Of a stretch of DNA of 64,000 nt, positions 8,587 to 17,620 are shown one piece after another. A program made the translations under genes and the position numbers. Location: NCBI GenBank assembly GCA_965116055.1, contig OZ220466.1:1736001-1800000 (forward strand), written 5' to 3'. Positions within the stretch are counted from its first letter, which is position 1. Each line of letters opens with the position of its first letter. Origin of the DNA: Bin55 sp965116055 (GTDB lineage Bacteria; Pseudomonadota; Gammaproteobacteria; Pseudomonadales; Azotimanducaceae). The notes beneath the pieces are model-generated. The model did no database searches. It worked only from the letters and a program-made list of their open reading frames with translations, and was not told the DNA's origin.

Positions 8587-9432
8587 TTAAGTGCGCAATC
8601 GATAAACTCTGGCGGCTGTTAGCCTGTCCCCGGCAGTAATTGCCGGAATGGGCAGTTTCACATCCAAGTCATCGTTAGCCTGCACTTTGGCAGACCATAC
8701 TTCGCTGCCAGCGTGGATTGAGGTGATCGCCGCATAACCGTATTGGGTCAATCCAAGATCCGTATCCGCGGCAGGAAGATGGGGTGGAGAGACCATGGTT
8801 AACTTGACATGATGCTTCGTCTCTTCGCTTATCTGGCTTCGAACCGCGTTGTACGGTGCCAGTGCACCCCAGCGTACGCCTTTCAGATCTTGAAGCGGAA
8901 GAGCTGGTACATTGAGATTGACTGCGCATTGAGGCGCCGCATGCTCTAAACACGAAAGAAGTAAAACCGCCGAGTGAGCCGCCGAATGCCAATGACCGGG
9001 CTCAGTTTGAGAAAGACTGACAGCTAAGCCTCGCAGCCCGAAATTCTGTGCTGCTAAAGCCGCGCCTACTGTGCCGCTATGCAGCACTGAACGTCCCGTG
9101 TTCAATCCCTCATTGATACCCGATACAACAATATCAAAGTTTCCGCCGAACGCGCCTAGTTGAGCAGCCAAAACACATGTTGCAGGGGGCGCGTTAAATG
9201 CGTACACGTTACCGGAGAATCCAACGATTTCTTTTTGTTGTAATTCGATCGGTTGCCCTGATGTAATCGCACCTAGCGAAGTCCCGACGCCAGATGCGTT
9301 ATAGCTGGGCGCTACGACGGTCGTATCGTAACCAGCTTGCTCAATCGCAACAGCGAGTTCATGTAAACCCACATGCTCAACGCCATCGTCATTAGTGACG
9401 AGTATCCGAATCGGTGATCCCATGGCCTGCAT
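8587..9432 (-). CDS. surE: 5'/3'-nucleotidase SurE
   Basis: SurE is a divalent-metal-dependent phosphatase of nucleoside monophosphates and short polyphosphates, linked to stress survival. It carries the N-terminal ILVTNDDG metal-binding motif, APSYNASGVGTS, and SGINEGLNTGRSVLHSGTVGAA, which holds the conserved Asn and the Ser-Gly-Thr-Val-Gly loop. Length is 281 residues from ATG 9432, or 278 from ATG 9423. The DGVEHVGL segment departs from the usual DGIDAPGL, so it may be a divergent paralogue. It converges with the merR gene and no terminator is visible between them. Its usual pcm/nlpD neighbours are absent. Confidence 0.9.
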   Translation of the reverse strand: MQAMGSPIRILVTNDDGVEHVGLHELAVAIEQAGYDTTVVAPSYNASGVGTSLGAITSGQPIELQQKEIVGFSGNVYAFNAPPATCVLAAQLGAFGGNFDIVVSGINEGLNTGRSVLHSGTVGAALAAQNFGLRGLAVSLSQTEPGHWHSAAHSAVLLLSCLEHAAPQCAVNLNVPALPLQDLKGVRWGALAPYNAVRSQISEETKHHVKLTMVSPPHLPAADTDLGLTQYGYAAITSIHAGSEVWSAKVQANDDLDVKLPIPAITAGDRLTAARVYRLRT

Positions 9433-9538
9433 TATGCTATGGATAGAACGATATGTGGATCAAGATTCTCTTGCCGATGGCATCGTATAGTTACTGTTGT
9501 ATAAAGACACACATCATGCCATCACAAGATCATGCAAT

Positions 9539-10345
9539 ATGGGTAAACGTGCACACCTAATTACCGGCGGTTTTCCACTCGGTACGAACGCTGGACATGA
9601 CATGGATTTCGTTCGCCTACAACTCTTACATGTACTTTACGAGTTGGGTCTCCAAACCTCGGTCGCGAATAGTTTTGACGATGTGGCGATGCATCTACGC
9701 GATACCAAATTGCTCGTGACTTACGTAGCAGGACCATTTCCAAATCCTATTCAATGCGACGCCATCAACGAGTGGTTAAGGAAAGGTGGGCGTTGGTTTG
9801 CGCTGCATGGAACAAGCGGCGGCAAAGCAGCCAGAATCGAATCGGATGCCCGAAGGCGACAGATGGTTCGGCTGCCACACCACGATCTTCTTGGTGCGTT
9901 TTTCCTTAACCATCCTCCGATTCGGCGATTCAAAGTGCGCGTGCAACAGGCTGATCACCCGCTGTTCGCCGGGTTACCTTCGGAATTTGAGGTTACAGAC
10001 GAACTGTATTTGATTGAGCCGATGAACGATACGAAGCCGTTGTTGACGACGGCATTGCGAAAGGATCCATCGCCGCCTGGATTTGGTTTTGTATATGAAA
10101 ACGATACGTCCATTCAAGCTGACGGAATGACGCGCGTGCTAGGCACAGAACGACGGGTAGGGAAGGGGAGCATCATCTATGTCGCCCTGGGCCATACTCA
10201 TGCACCAGAGAACAATAGTCAGCCTTTTGTTGATGAATCAGTGGTTGCGGATGGAACCACACCAACGACTTTTAGAGGCGTTTGGAGCGACGCCAACTTC
10301 AGTCAAATGGTTCGCAATGGCATCATGTGGGGTGTTGCCGCTTAA
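9539..10345 (+). CDS. ThuA-like domain protein
   Basis: ThuA-like proteins have a glutamine-amidotransferase-like flavodoxin fold and are found in trehalose or sugar-catabolic loci, with no firmly assigned reaction. Family features seen are HLITGGFPLGTNAGHDMDFVRL at the N-terminus, LVTYVAGPFPNPIQ, WLRKGGRWFALHGTSGG (nucleophile-elbow-like turn) and the closing GKGSIIYVALGHTH plus MVRNGIMWG. The length, 268 residues from ATG 9539, is typical. An upstream TTG (9497) would add 14 residues with no similarity. It is followed after 22 bases by a PhyH-family gene on the same strand, so the two probably form one transcript. It could serve in carbohydrate or osmolyte turnover, but this is inferred from family only. 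Confidence 0.8.
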   Translation: MGKRAHLITGGFPLGTNAGHDMDFVRLQLLHVLYELGLQTSVANSFDDVAMHLRDTKLLVTYVAGPFPNPIQCDAINEWLRKGGRWFALHGTSGGKAARIESDARRRQMVRLPHHDLLGAFFLNHPPIRRFKVRVQQADHPLFAGLPSEFEVTDELYLIEPMNDTKPLLTTALRKDPSPPGFGFVYENDTSIQADGMTRVLGTERRVGKGSIIYVALGHTHAPENNSQPFVDESVVADGTTPTTFRGVWSDANFSQMVRNGIMWGVAA

Positions 10346-10367
10346 TACTTGGTAGGGTTGAACTGAT

Positions 10368-11228
10368 TTGGATTTACGGCACCTTGATCACCGGCTAACG
10401 AACGAAGAGCGCGAATCCTTTGAGAAGGACGGTTACTTTGTCGTTCCACAAGCCCTTGGTTCTACGACGGTTCGATCTCTATTAGAGGCCGCTGACGAAT
10501 TGGAACAACGACAACGGCCTGAATTCGAAGCGAAAGGTCTTAAACCTCACCAACCTCTGAATGTTTTAGATTTCATCGGTAGAGATGAGCGTTTTCTACA
10601 GCTCATCGACTGGCCGAAGACATTTATGAAAGTCGTTGATCTGCTCGGTTGGCACATTCAACTCTATCACTCTCACATCATCTTTACGCCACCTCTGCCT
10701 TATGCGTCGTCGGCAACAAAGCGTCGACTGGGATGGCACCAGGACAGTGGCCGTATCAACATTGATATCGAATCTGTCCCGCGGCCGCGAATATCGTTGA
10801 AAGTTGGCTTTTTCCTTACTGACACTACCGTATCAAATCGCGGTAACTTTCATGTCGTACCAGGTAGTCACTTGAGCAACGAATTAACGATGCCGGAAGA
10901 TCCAAGCGCAGACCCAGCGACTGCCGTGCCGATTTGCACTAAACCAGGCGATGCGGTGTTTTTTGACCGTCGACTTTGGCATGCGGCCGGGATCAATCGG
11001 TCAACGCTTACGCGTAAGGCATTGTTCTATGGATACAGCTACCGTTGGTTAAAACCCCGTGACAACATGACGGTATCGCACTATATGGCCAACGCAGATC
11101 CAGTGCGTAAGCAATTACTAGGCGCTAGTCCCAATGGGGGATTCGGCTTTACGTCGCCGTCGGACGAAGACGTGCCGTTGAAGACATGGTTAGAGGAACA
11201 CCTCGGCTCCGAAGCCGTTGTGCGCTAG
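10368..11228 (+). CDS. phytanoyl-CoA dioxygenase (PhyH) family protein
   Basis: Fe(II)/2-oxoglutarate-dependent oxygenase of the PhyH family, 286 residues. The iron-binding facial triad is visible: GWHQD gives His124 and Asp126, and RRLWHAAG gives His205; Arg211 follows as the likely 2-oxoglutarate ligand. Family members hydroxylate branched fatty acyl-CoAs, ectoine and other small substrates; nothing here fixes the substrate. The start is TTG at 10368, preceded by a GGTAGGG sequence. It lies 22 bases after the ThuA-like gene and ends 12 bases before a convergent flavin monooxygenase gene. Confidence 0.87.
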   Translation: MDLRHLDHRLTNEERESFEKDGYFVVPQALGSTTVRSLLEAADELEQRQRPEFEAKGLKPHQPLNVLDFIGRDERFLQLIDWPKTFMKVVDLLGWHIQLYHSHIIFTPPLPYASSATKRRLGWHQDSGRINIDIESVPRPRISLKVGFFLTDTTVSNRGNFHVVPGSHLSNELTMPEDPSADPATAVPICTKPGDAVFFDRRLWHAAGINRSTLTRKALFYGYSYRWLKPRDNMTVSHYMANADPVRKQLLGASPNGGFGFTSPSDEDVPLKTWLEEHLGSEAVVR

Positions 11229-11240
11229 CTCACCGGTACT

Positions 11241-12395
11241 CTAATCGCTACGCAAAAAACCGTGTAGCCCATTACCGATTAAAGCTTGACTGATATGGTC
11301 AATATGTTGCGGCGAAACCGTTGTATGTTGACGAATGACGCGAATATCTCGTGCGATCTTTTCGAGTGGATGACCAAGAAAGTTTGCGGTGGTGCCAGCC
11401 GCTTCTAGCAGGGATTCCACAACATATACGCAGCCAGTCGTTGCTTCGCTAGCGAGAAGATGCGCAATAGCGATGTCCTCATCACTTAGAGGACACGATC
11501 TATAGCAAGTCTGCGTTACGTGTTCGGTGTGTTCATACACCGCAGCTCGATGTGCGCGCAAGCGCGCTTCGGCTTTCGCCAATTGTCTTTGGGCAAACGG
11601 TCGTTCTTTTAGTTTGCTATTGGCAAATCGCGGAGTTTTACCGTGGGCCAGTTCGATAAAACCGTCCACAGCTGCTCGCGCGATCCCTAACGCTACAGCG
11701 ATTTTGTTAAACGTTAAGCGCACATTGAGTGGGATCGTCAGTTGCTTCGAAGGCATGCTCCCGCGTCCTAGCGTAGCAACGAGGTGCATATCGTCAACGA
11801 ATACATTGTCCACTCTTACATCGTGTGACCCCGAACCGCGCAAACCGGCCACGTGCCAGGTATCGACGATTTCGAATTTCCCTTTGGGCAGTATTGCGTA
11901 GTAGCGCATTTCAGCAGGTTCGTCTGCAACGCCAACCTTTCGTACTGTCGCGCCGAACACGTGTGCATTGTGAATGCCGCTCACGAATTGCCATTGCCCA
12001 TTGATTGACCAGCCACCTGCACAACGAGTCGCTTCACCAACTGCGGCTGTCGAGCTGGCCATGATCACCGCTGGGTCTGCCACAATTTCCTTGCAGCTAG
12101 TCATTGAAGGTCCAACTAGTGCAAACGTTTCGATACCGATCATTAAATTCCAGCCAGCACTGCCATCGGCCCGTGATATCGCTTCGATTGTTTGCATCTG
12201 CGTGATAGGTTCGGCATCAACGCCGCCGATCGCCTGCGGGGCTCCTAATCGATAGAGGTTTTCTTTGGCGAAACCTTTTGCGACTGCGTTCGGTAAGTGG
12301 CGGAGCCGTTCAGCTTCTGCCGCATGAGTTTGAACCAACGAGGTTAGGGCATGTGCTTTCTGTAGCCAATCGTCCGAATTTTCCATTGATGTCAC
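11241..12395 (-). CDS. acyl-CoA-dehydrogenase-fold flavin-dependent monooxygenase
   Basis: 384-residue protein of the acyl-CoA dehydrogenase superfamily, closest in layout to the group D two-component flavin hydroxylases (HsaA/HpaB-like) rather than to true dehydrogenases. Features are IEAISRADGSAGWNLMIG near residue 75, GWSINGQWQFVSGIHNAH, WHVAGLRGSGSHDVRVDNVFV and a C-terminal REHTTVSPQH-like segment (IRQHTTVSPQHIDH) where hydroxylases have their active-site His. The catalytic Glu pattern of dehydrogenases is absent. Such enzymes use reduced flavin from a partner reductase; none is adjacent. A paralogue with the same motifs lies at 37673-38896. Confidence 0.82.
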   Translation of the reverse strand: MTSMENSDDWLQKAHALTSLVQTHAAEAERLRHLPNAVAKGFAKENLYRLGAPQAIGGVDAEPITQMQTIEAISRADGSAGWNLMIGIETFALVGPSMTSCKEIVADPAVIMASSTAAVGEATRCAGGWSINGQWQFVSGIHNAHVFGATVRKVGVADEPAEMRYYAILPKGKFEIVDTWHVAGLRGSGSHDVRVDNVFVDDMHLVATLGRGSMPSKQLTIPLNVRLTFNKIAVALGIARAAVDGFIELAHGKTPRFANSKLKERPFAQRQLAKAEARLRAHRAAVYEHTEHVTQTCYRSCPLSDEDIAIAHLLASEATTGCVYVVESLLEAAGTTANFLGHPLEKIARDIRVIRQHTTVSPQHIDHISQALIGNGLHGFLRSD

Positions 12396-12752
12396 CGTTT
12401 CGTCCTATTCAATGCGCCGCATATTTGAAGCATACGATTAACAACACGATGGTCGTATAGTGGCTTTATTGCGAAAAGCCAAGGTAAACAAGTATTGAAT
12501 TGATCGAAGTGAAAATGAATAAGATGCATCTTCGTATTGTGCTATGGCTGTGGTCTGTGTACTAGCGCTACGCTTCCGATTGCACATGCTCATACACCAA
12601 TAGGTCAATTGACGTTAAACATTCTCTACTAAAACGCAACGTAGCGTTCAGTCGTGCTTATCCTACTAAGACAATATCGCCTTCAAAGAGATTGCTTGAG
12701 TGGGGCTAAATAAACTGTTATTTGATATAGCTTCAATGACGCAGACAGTGAG
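12396..12752. other. divergent intergenic region, no gene seen
   Basis: 357 bases between the minus-strand monooxygenase gene and the plus-strand DUF3667 gene, so promoters for both should lie here. A short hairpin GGCTTT...AAAGCC sits near 12462-12480 without a T tract. No convincing -35/-10 pair or coding frame is visible. Confidence 0.4.
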
Positions 12753-13784
12753 TTGAACGACACCATTTGCCCTAACTGCGGCTCGTTGAGACCTGGCGCA
12801 TTCTGCGGCCAGTGTGGTCAAAATAATCGCGATTACAACGCCCCGCTATGGGTCATACTCCGTGATGCGTTTGGCGAAATGTTCGAGCTGGACGGCCGTG
12901 TTTTAAGATCGCTGAAGAGCATCGTCTGCCATCCGGGAGCATTGGCGCGTGCGTTCGCCGACAACAAACGAGCAAGTTTCGTTAATCCTTTTCGCTTGTT
13001 CATGTTTACCACGATCTTATGGTTTTTCCTGTTTTCGATTACTTTTCCAACGCCGGACGATCAACGACCCAATGGAGGGGGATCGCGTGAGGAAAGCAGA
13101 GCAACGTTAGAGCTCCAGACCGAATTCAACGAATTCAGTGCATTGGATGAGGTGACCATCACTGAAGGGATGAAACGCTTGCGCACATTGCTGGAAGGAG
13201 ATCGACTGTGGAAGTTTGATGCTTTAGTCAATGCTGACCATAAACCGCGCGGCATGTTTCTCATTCACTCCGTAGCTAATTTCTTGTATAGTCAGCCGAC
13301 GATGCCAGTATGGTTGCAGCGCGTCGTTGCTAATGTCGTTGTAGATCTCATTGAGTCACCGCAATTTTTGATCAACGAAGCGCTCGACAATTTGCCGCTC
13401 ATTATGTTCGTGCTATTACCTTGGTATGCCCTACTTCTTTTTACCTTTTACGCGCGAAAAGGATATCGATTTATTCACCACTTAGTATTTGCCATTCATG
13501 TACATTCCTTTTCATTCATTGTCCTTTCTATTGTTATCCTGACCCCCGACTCAAGAGGTCCTGACAGCAATTCAATCTGGTATCAAATCGCAGAATTCAT
13601 TGATGCCTGCTTAGCCATTGGACTGTTTATTCACACGTACTTTGCTTTTAAGAATTTCTATGGGCAAGGGTACGGTAAAACTGCTTTTAAGTATTTGAGT
13701 TTGGGTGTACTTTATTCCTTTGGATTAATCCCTTCGTTTGTCCTCCTTCTGGCGCTGTTGTTGTCGGAGTACCTCTATTTCTAG
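12753..13784 (+). CDS. DUF3667 membrane protein with N-terminal zinc ribbon
   Basis: 343 residues. A zinc ribbon opens the protein (CPNCGSLRPGAFCGQCGQ, residues about 5-22: two CxxC pairs). A DUF3667-type segment follows (GEMFELDGRVLRSLKSIVCHPGALARAF, RASFVNPFRLFMFTTI). There are about five predicted membrane helices, near 85-105, 205-228, 237-258, 275-295 and 310-340, with a long soluble loop after the first. The function of this family is not known. The only in-frame start near the ribbon is TTG at 12753. It stands alone; its stop overlaps the stop of the convergent LLM gene by a few bases. Confidence 0.82.
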   Translation: MNDTICPNCGSLRPGAFCGQCGQNNRDYNAPLWVILRDAFGEMFELDGRVLRSLKSIVCHPGALARAFADNKRASFVNPFRLFMFTTILWFFLFSITFPTPDDQRPNGGGSREESRATLELQTEFNEFSALDEVTITEGMKRLRTLLEGDRLWKFDALVNADHKPRGMFLIHSVANFLYSQPTMPVWLQRVVANVVVDLIESPQFLINEALDNLPLIMFVLLPWYALLLFTFYARKGYRFIHHLVFAIHVHSFSFIVLSIVILTPDSRGPDSNSIWYQIAEFIDACLAIGLFIHTYFAFKNFYGQGYGKTAFKYLSLGVLYSFGLIPSFVLLLALLLSEYLYF

Positions 13785-14683
13785 TTTAACGCGGCATGCA
13801 CTTGCTCTAATACGTCAATAATCGCATCAACTGATCGCGCTCCTGACTGAAAGATTGCTGTTGCGTTGATGGATCCGTATTCGAAACCCCATCCTTCGAC
13901 CTGGTCGGCTCGCGCTTTGACTCGGTCCAAATCCCGATAGAAAAAGCGCCCAGCATCGTCGCGCGGAGGCACATCCAGCATCATCTGAAGCCCAAACGAA
14001 GTTCGGTCCTTCCCGGCTGCTTCAGCGCAACCTAATACCAGAGCTTTCGATCGTAGCGCTTCCGCTTCATCTTCAATAGCATTGGCTAACCAACCATCGC
14101 CCAATGTACCTGCCCTTTCGAGCGCAGCATCGCTCATGCCACCGACCCAAATAGGCAAATTGCCGCCTTGCGGCGACTTCGGTTCCATTGCCATATGGTC
14201 TGCCGAATAGTGTTTGTAAGAATATGAGACAACCTCATCCTGCCAGCACTGCCGCAGAATCTTTATTGCATCGTCCATGCGGCGACCGCGATTGGTAAAC
14301 GATTCCTCTAGCATGTCGTACTCGGACTCTTGCCAACCTACGCCTACTCCTAAACGCACCCGACCACCAGATAGCGTATCAAGCGTTTGTACCTGCTTTG
14401 CGACCAAGACAGGTTGACGCTGAGGAAGCACAAGGACTTCCGTGCCCAATCCGATACGAGTTGTGTTCCCGGCAATAAACGCAAGTGTTATTAGGGCTTC
14501 CATAATCGGCATCTTGGATGGGTACATCGGTGCGGCACGCATTTCAGTAGGAAATCCCATGATCACGTGATCGAAGATTTCCAGCCGGTCGTAGCCAATG
14601 TCCTCAATGGCCTTGGCGAGCTTTATGACATTTTCAGGACCTTCACGGTAACTGACGCTAGGGAATTCGACACATAGTTTCAC
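13781..14683 (-). CDS. LLM-class flavin-dependent oxidoreductase
   Basis: 300-residue TIM-barrel protein of the bacterial luciferase-like superfamily, resembling the F420/FMN oxidoreductases with LGVGVGWQESEY. Other family signs are GYDRLEIFDHVIMG, TTRIGLGTEVLVLPQRQPVLVAKQVQTLDTLSGGRV and GNLPIWVGGMSDAALERAGTLGDGW. It probably acts on reduced flavin or F420 with an organic substrate that cannot be named. F420 use is doubtful in a gammaproteobacterium, so FMNH2 is more likely. It runs convergent with the DUF3667 gene and appears to be monocistronic. Confidence 0.85.
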   Translation of the reverse strand: MKLCVEFPSVSYREGPENVIKLAKAIEDIGYDRLEIFDHVIMGFPTEMRAAPMYPSKMPIMEALITLAFIAGNTTRIGLGTEVLVLPQRQPVLVAKQVQTLDTLSGGRVRLGVGVGWQESEYDMLEESFTNRGRRMDDAIKILRQCWQDEVVSYSYKHYSADHMAMEPKSPQGGNLPIWVGGMSDAALERAGTLGDGWLANAIEDEAEALRSKALVLGCAEAAGKDRTSFGLQMMLDVPPRDDAGRFFYRDLDRVKARADQVEGWGFEYGSINATAIFQSGARSVDAIIDVLEQVHAALN

Positions 14684-14998
14684 GGCACAGAGTTATTAAT
14701 AAAAACGGATTAACGAATCGCGTCGATTTTAGATACCGTCACGAGATAAAAAAGAGGCAGAGGGGATGAGCCTCTGCCCACTCAATGAGAAGGTTGGAAC
14801 CTTAAGAGCTACAACCCTCAGCCATTGATATTTCCACGATTACCCCCTTTGTTCATGCCCCGATAAAACAACTTTAACAAATTTTGTGAGTGGATGCAAG
14901 ATGATGCGACTTTCTTAGGTTGGCGATGTGGTTCCTATATTGAGCAGTATTGCCGTTACTCGTCGTTGCATGTTGTGCAATTGATACTATCCTAGAAC
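14684..14998. other. intergenic region holding a minus-strand terminator
   Basis: 315 bases between two minus-strand genes. It holds the terminator at 14751-14778. A 12-codon frame on the minus strand (14818-14856, opening MNKGGNRGNING) lies between the upstream gene and that terminator. It has no recognisable relatives and may be chance. Confidence 0.4.
14751..14778 (-). terminator. rho-independent terminator
   Basis: On the minus strand a perfect 8-bp stem, GGCAGAGG/CCTCTGCC, with a 7-base loop is followed at once by TCTTTTTT. It lies about 220 bases downstream of the MaoC-like gene (14999-16084) and would end that transcript before the LLM gene. Confidence 0.85.
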
Positions 14999-16084
14999 TC
15001 AACTGCTAGATAGTGCGACAGTAATCGTACCTTCGGCTGTACGCAGTCCTGCTTGGTTTTCGTTCCAAACGTTCAACTCCACGAGATCCTCGCCGTCCTG
15101 TTGAAAGCGACGCTTGACATTGCCATACACCGTGTTGGTATCGCCAACCACATTCGGATGGCGAACTCGCGTATTCATACGCTTTATTTCTGCATCGTCG
15201 CCGCCCCAGTCGGTCGCAATTTGGCACAGCCAGCATACCCGTTGCGGTCCCCAATCGAACTGTCCTGGCATGTTACGTCGTTCTTTAGCGTGTTTTTCGT
15301 CGTATCGTCCGCCACCGCCTAGATCAGTGGAATCCTCAGCTTCTAACGCCGCTCGTGGCGAACGTCCTGTACCGACAACGCCATGCGTAAACAAAAACAG
15401 CTCAGTAACCGTGTAGGTGCCTTTAGGGAGTGTTTCGATGGCTTCGCCGTCCACCACATCGCGCCATGTACGAGCTCGCTTACCGCGGCGAATGCGTTCG
15501 TGTACGAGAGGATCAGGAGCCGTCTCCGTCACGTTCGTTTTGACTTCACGATCGTATTGAATGGTTTTACCCCCACCGAGATTTTTATAACGCGCCATGT
15601 TTGTTTTCTTGGTCGCAATGAGTTCCTGTCTTTGATTGAAGTATTCGACCATAGCCGTGCAAATAAGAAAATCGCCAATTCGTTCCGAATATTTGCGCGT
15701 TGATCCGATAACTGTTTCTTGCGCTCGGATTTTGTCCCCGCGCCAAATCGTCTTGTGAAACGTAATTTCCCCGCCTGCGTAATTCATTGGGAAATTCGCC
15801 GATGACAAGCGACGACCGTCAATATTGCCGTTGATCGCCGCAGCGATACCCAAACTTGCACCGTAAATGAACATCGGCGGTGCAGTGATGTCCTCAAATC
15901 GGCTCTGTCGGGCGTAGGCTTCGTCACGCCAAAGTGGGTTGTAGTCTCCAACCCCATCGCCAAAGCGGTGGATGTTGTCGAGACTTGCTTCGCGAACCCC
16001 TCGAGACGGCAGCGCAACACCCGCACCGGCGTTGTATTCCGCCTCGAATTCATCCAGTGTTGTGATCTTTGCAGACATATGCAT
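14999..16084 (-). CDS. MaoC-like double-hotdog dehydratase
   Basis: 361-residue protein with two hotdog domains. The N-terminal FAS1-like dehydratase domain contains FGDGVGDYNPLWRDEAYARQSRFEDITAPPMFIYGA (about 37-72), the hydratase signature in which Asp and a later residue bind the substrate. The C-terminal half has the VVGTGRSPRAAL and NVVGDTNTVYGNVKRR segments. Such proteins hydrate or dehydrate enoyl/3-hydroxyacyl-CoA thioesters in unusual acyl-CoA pathways. The start is ATG 16084 (or ATG 16078, two codons in). It is divergent from the aminotransferase gene. A shorter MaoC protein is encoded at 19771. Confidence 0.8.
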   Translation of the reverse strand: MHMSAKITTLDEFEAEYNAGAGVALPSRGVREASLDNIHRFGDGVGDYNPLWRDEAYARQSRFEDITAPPMFIYGASLGIAAAINGNIDGRRLSSANFPMNYAGGEITFHKTIWRGDKIRAQETVIGSTRKYSERIGDFLICTAMVEYFNQRQELIATKKTNMARYKNLGGGKTIQYDREVKTNVTETAPDPLVHERIRRGKRARTWRDVVDGEAIETLPKGTYTVTELFLFTHGVVGTGRSPRAALEAEDSTDLGGGGRYDEKHAKERRNMPGQFDWGPQRVCWLCQIATDWGGDDAEIKRMNTRVRHPNVVGDTNTVYGNVKRRFQQDGEDLVELNVWNENQAGLRTAEGTITVALSSS

Positions 16085-16195
16085 ATCTCATCTAGTTTGA
16101 TATTGGATTATCGCTAACTTGCCTTAATGTACGCCTTCATAGGCTGCCTTTAGTTGTCGTGTTTCTTACCATTGCAGCTTGACAACCGAGCGGGT

Positions 16196-17611
16196 ATGAC
16201 CTTTACTGCCATGTCTGATGCAACGCTTTATGTGCCTGGTTTGCGTCGCCAGCCGGAATCGGTGACCCGGAAAATGGCCGCAGCACTGCCTGGTTTACGA
16301 AGCGTCGCTGCGCAACGCGGTCTCAAGATCCATCACTTAGGCGCCGGATATCCGCATCCCGAAGTCACGAATCCTCAATCGTTCATAGATCGGACCGAAC
16401 GATGGTTTGAACATCTGGCGAAACGTGAAGGTGTTAACGATCCCAAGGATCTACCAGGATTTCTACGCGATGCCTATGCATATACCGACACGATGGGGCC
16501 TTCAAGTCCTCGCGAGAGTTTCGCACACGCGTACGGCAACGATTGGGGCGTCGAACTTGATCCCACGCGCATGATCCCGACGATCGGCGCAACAGGAGGC
16601 ATCTCGTTATTGTGTTCCGTTTTCGAACGGATGGGGATCGAAATCGCCTACATTACCGATGCGCCGACGTATGCAGGATTCCTTGCCCGAGCGACTCTCA
16701 ATCAACGCGCAACAATCTACAGCATCCCCATGGACCGTCACGGTGCCGATCCTGAGGCGCTTCGCGACCGCATTCGGCAAGCACGAGCCGACGGAAAAGT
16801 CGTGCCCTTCTACTACACGATACCCGACGGACACAATCCGGCCGGATTTTCCTTTACCAATGAGCGAAAGCGAGAACTTCTTCGCGTGGCAGAGGAGGAG
16901 AACATTCTCATCGCGGAGGATGCGCCTTATCTCTACATCAATTACAAAACTGATCGCAAGAGCAATCGGCCTTTTGTGACGTACGATCCGCAACGGACTG
17001 TACACCTATTTACTGGTTCAAAAATCGGTTTGCCAGGTCCGCGCATTGGATTTATCTATTCGGAAGCAACGCTTAACATTGACGGCGAGTCCAATATGTC
17101 GCTCACCGATTTGCTTCTATCAGAATCAAGCGGGGCCATTTTGTTCCACAACCCACTCTCGCTACTGAGTTTCGAGGCCTTGTTGCGTCACGCGGATGGG
17201 AGCATAAGCCACACGCTTTGGCCGCTGGCCGAAGAAAAGCTATCCATTTATCGCGAGAATCGTGAAATCGTCCTGAACGGGTTGGATCAGGGGTTAGGTG
17301 AATATCGTGACGTGTTCGATTGGACGCATCCAGATGCTGGATTCTTTAGTGCATTTACTGTATCGCATAGGTCCATTCGCATTGACGAAAAATTCACGAA
17401 CAAACTCGTCGAACGCTACGGTGTTGTGGTTGTGCCGATGTATGGCTTCTATCCTGCAGATTTTCTCGATCGTTCGCCGCAGGCTGGATTCGATCAGATG
17501 AGGCTATCGTTTTGCTTTACCGAAGGGCAGGGTGAGGACCGCCGTCGCGATTTACACGAGGCGGTCAATGCGTTTTGTCAAGCCATGAAAAAGGAATGTC
17601 ATCTGGAGTAG
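16196..17611 (+). CDS. PLP-dependent class I/II aminotransferase
   Basis: About 471 residues from ATG 16196, which follows GAGCGGG; TTG 16154 and ATG 16211 are alternatives. It has fold-type I features: GATGGISLL (phosphate-loop region), YYTIPDGHNPAGFSF (Asn that contacts PLP O3'), IAEDAPYLYI (Asp that binds the pyridine N) and FTGSKIGLPGPRIGF, whose Lys is the Schiff-base residue. The C-terminus carries the substrate-carboxylate Arg region (MRLSFCFTE). The sequence resembles MocR/2-aminoadipate-type aminotransferases without the GntR domain. The amino acid used is unknown. It converges with the ADP-ribosylglycohydrolase gene. Confidence 0.85.
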   Translation: MTFTAMSDATLYVPGLRRQPESVTRKMAAALPGLRSVAAQRGLKIHHLGAGYPHPEVTNPQSFIDRTERWFEHLAKREGVNDPKDLPGFLRDAYAYTDTMGPSSPRESFAHAYGNDWGVELDPTRMIPTIGATGGISLLCSVFERMGIEIAYITDAPTYAGFLARATLNQRATIYSIPMDRHGADPEALRDRIRQARADGKVVPFYYTIPDGHNPAGFSFTNERKRELLRVAEEENILIAEDAPYLYINYKTDRKSNRPFVTYDPQRTVHLFTGSKIGLPGPRIGFIYSEATLNIDGESNMSLTDLLLSESSGAILFHNPLSLLSFEALLRHADGSISHTLWPLAEEKLSIYRENREIVLNGLDQGLGEYRDVFDWTHPDAGFFSAFTVSHRSIRIDEKFTNKLVERYGVVVVPMYGFYPADFLDRSPQAGFDQMRLSFCFTEGQGEDRRRDLHEAVNAFCQAMKKECHLE

Positions 17612-17620
17612 CAGATGTAC

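Noticed and set aside
11527..11901. 124-codon plus-strand frame inside the flavin monooxygenase gene
   Set aside because: Antisense to a well-supported enzyme. The sequence reads like a composition-driven shadow.
14818..14856. A second selenocysteine UGA at the end of the 12-codon frame
   Set aside because: Reading through the TGA adds only two codons before a TAG, with no conserved motif.
16607..17005. 132-codon minus-strand frame inside the aminotransferase gene
   Set aside because: Antisense to the conserved PLP-enzyme core; no recognisable domain.
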